A stretch of 64,000 nucleotides of DNA from Sabellastarte sp. h YS-2021 (taxonomy: Eukaryota; Annelida; Polychaeta; Sabellida; Sabellidae): assembly GCA_964017235.1 (NCBI GenBank), contig OZ024938.1, positions 9,167,454 through 9,231,453 of the forward strand, in the 5' to 3' direction. Position numbers and translations under genes: made by a program. Within the stretch, counting starts at the first letter, position 1, and the number at the start of each line of letters is the position of its first letter. The notes under the pieces are model-generated. The model was not told where the DNA came from, ran no database searches, and saw only the letters and a program-made list of their open reading frames with translations. This document shows positions 53,101-56,100 of the stretch, piece by piece.

Positions 53101-56100
53101 ATTTCATTCCGAATTTAAATCCTTTCTGGCAAACAATATTCAAATACTGGGTGGAATTTTGCAGAAACAATCATGCATACTCATTTGAAGATATTCTTCA
53201 GAGTAGCATTTGGTATAATAAAGAGATGGCAACAGAAAACCTATTTTATCCAACTTGGTATAAAAGAGGAATCCATATTGTAGGTGATTTGGTAGATGAA
53301 AACTACAAAATTTTAAGCTTTGAAAATTTAAAAGTTAAATACAATCTGAATGCAAATATTCTGAATTATTATACTATCAGGAGGTTACTGACAAAATTTA
53401 TACCTAAGGCAAACCAATCTGTATATTCAACAGTAAGAAGGCCCCACATACCCTTTCACATAAGTCCCTTGATTAATGCTGAAAGAGGCAACAAAGTTTT
53501 CTACAATATCTTGACAAGCCCTAGTCTTGACCAAATGAAGGACAAACATGAAGTCAAATGGTCTTTTGTTTTCAAATATAGATTGAGTGAGAACATTTGG
53601 AGAAACATATATAAATCCTGTTTTAAAGCAATTAGTGATAACTTTTTTATATGGTTCCAATATCGAACCATTTACAGAATTCTTGGAACAAATGGCTATT
53701 TAAAAAAACTAAATATAAAAAAATCATCTCTTTGTGGGATATGTACCGAGGAAACTGAAACTATTATCCATTTGTTTGTAACTTGTGGACAAGTTGATGA
53801 GCTATGGCAAAATATAATCATATGGATTGAGCAAAAGCTGAAGCTAAAAGTGAAGCTTGATGACGAATCAAAAATTCTGGGGTATTATGTAAAAGATCAG
53901 TTTTGGTGGCCAATGAACTTGATATTAATTGTTACAAGAGAATATATTTTTCAATGTTCAAAAAATAATCAAAAGCTTAACATATACTATCTTCAAACCA
54001 GAATAAAAGAAATATTCCTGGAACAGCAAAATCTATTTAGAGTGAGATCTTCTGAAAATGTTTTCCGTAAAAGATGGTGTGGATGGGAACAGCTATTTTA
54101 TGAAATATAATGAACCTGTAAAACTGTAATGTGAAACTTATTTACTCTGAACTGTAGTTTCGTTTTCTTTGTTTATCTCTTCATGTATATATGTTATCAA
54201 AAAATGCAAGACATTAAAAGTATTGTTATTTTTCTCTCCTGTATACTACCTTTGTTTTTTGTGTTTGTATATTGTGCAAATTAATGTAAGTGGAAAAATA
54301 AAAATAAATAAAAAAAAAAAAATTCCACATGCAAAATGCAATTCTGATTTCACAGCAGCATACTACCACAAAGAAAAGCCTCACCATTAATCTAGGTGTT
54401 GTAGTTTTATAGATGAAACTGATGCGGCAAAGGTTTAAGAATATATCTGCATTTTGCCAACATTCAAAGTCATAACTAAAAAGGTCTCATAGAGAGCAGA
54501 CTTCCACCGGGGTGTTTTCAGTATTTAAAACTTTTTGTATCTGGAATATGATCTGGATCTTTCATCTTTGATGATTATCAATTCATTACTTTTTGGTACA
54601 TTGTCAACCTAAAAGTCAAAGCCATTCAAAATAAATTGAAAAAATGGGACCTTTGATCTAAGGGGTTATTTGTTTTTGTATATCTACAGTATGTTCTTGC
54701 TATTTCCCGGAATTTAATCACTTCTTCCTTTGACCTTGCCCTAGCCACATAAAAAGGGTTCATGGAGATCCATTCATTACTTATGAAGAAAAGTCAATCA
54801 GAAACCCAAAGTAAATATAATAAACATTGTACATTTGAAAATACTGGATTTTTCATATCCAGAAAATGATCCAGATCTTACAAAAATTCAATGACTTTTT
54901 CCTTTGACCAGATCCTACTCACAGCAAAATTTCTAAAAGATCGGCCCATTACTTTTGGAATTATGGTCAATGCAAACAAACACGCGAACAAATGTAAATG
55001 AAACATAACCTCCTTAGAACTTGTTATTAAATATGAGCAGTTATTAATAGTACAAGGATATTTCCACCAACCATTTTCGTCAGAACAATTTGGAGTGACA
55101 AAGACATGTTCGGGCTTCAGAATTCTATCTTCACTGTCTTCCGTCACCACTAATATACCAAAGTTCTTCTTTGGCTTATCCAGCCAGCTTTCGACTGCAG
55201 ATTTCATGTCCAGCTTGATCCACCCTTCGTGATCTCGAGAAACCACATGTGAGGATACAAGTTCTTTCCTCTCTGTTAGAAATATAAAACCAGGGCCAGG
55301 ATTCATGAAAGGTCTTAAATCTTAGACAAAATTTTTAATAAGATCAATATTGAGTAACTTGAATAACTTAACTTGGGACCCTATAAAATGTAATAAGCAA
55401 AATCTTATGTAAGAACTTTGTCTAAGCTTTTTTTCATCACAAGTCATATAACCACATAAGCAAACTGCTGTGTCAGTGCATCTGATTGGCTGAAAAACAT
55501 GGCACAATTTCTTGTACAAGAGGACATTTTGACACATATTAAATGTCATTTTCAAGTTTGCAAAAACATTGAACGTAGATCCACATTGTTTCGCAACTGT
55601 ATAGAGTGATAATTTTTATATATACATATTGAAAGGCATATCCACATTATTTTCACAACTACGTTTAAAGATATCTATTATATGATATTTTGCAGAACCC
55701 ATAAACATGGTCTTGTGGTTAGCTAGTTTGGCATCTAATCATAGGCAGTCACCTCTGTGTGGGTTCAACTCCCACAATTGACAATGTTGAGGATCTGTCC
55801 AAATATGACCCTGGCTGCTGAATGGGACGTAAAACTCCAATTTTGACCTTTAAAAAAATCCATATTCTTGAACAACTCCTTCACAAACTCTTTAATATCT
55901 TCAGTATTTTTTGCAATTCACTTGCACCAGCTACTATAAAACCTTCAATTTTTAACTTTACATTTCTCTGCTGTTTCTGCATGGATTTCAATTCAACAAG
56001 AACAAGCAGAACACTATATAAAGGTACCATTTCAATGCCATATGAAACATATTTGCAGGTTACATAGTTACATTTTTAGAAAAACTTAGCACTTGAAATT

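Larger units (their letters stand above)
48692..55071 (-). other. Ligand intron 3
   Basis: About 6.4 kb. It contains an L2-like 3' end, a SINE-A remnant, a 5S-related SINE, a palindromic repeat, an L1/Tx1-like LINE and R1-type repeats. Donor assignment (GTTGGT) is weak. Confidence 0.75.

Noticed and set aside
54878-55306. 142-codon reading starting MNPGPG
   Set aside because: Both ends read into intron and repeat sequence. The supported exon is 55272-55072.
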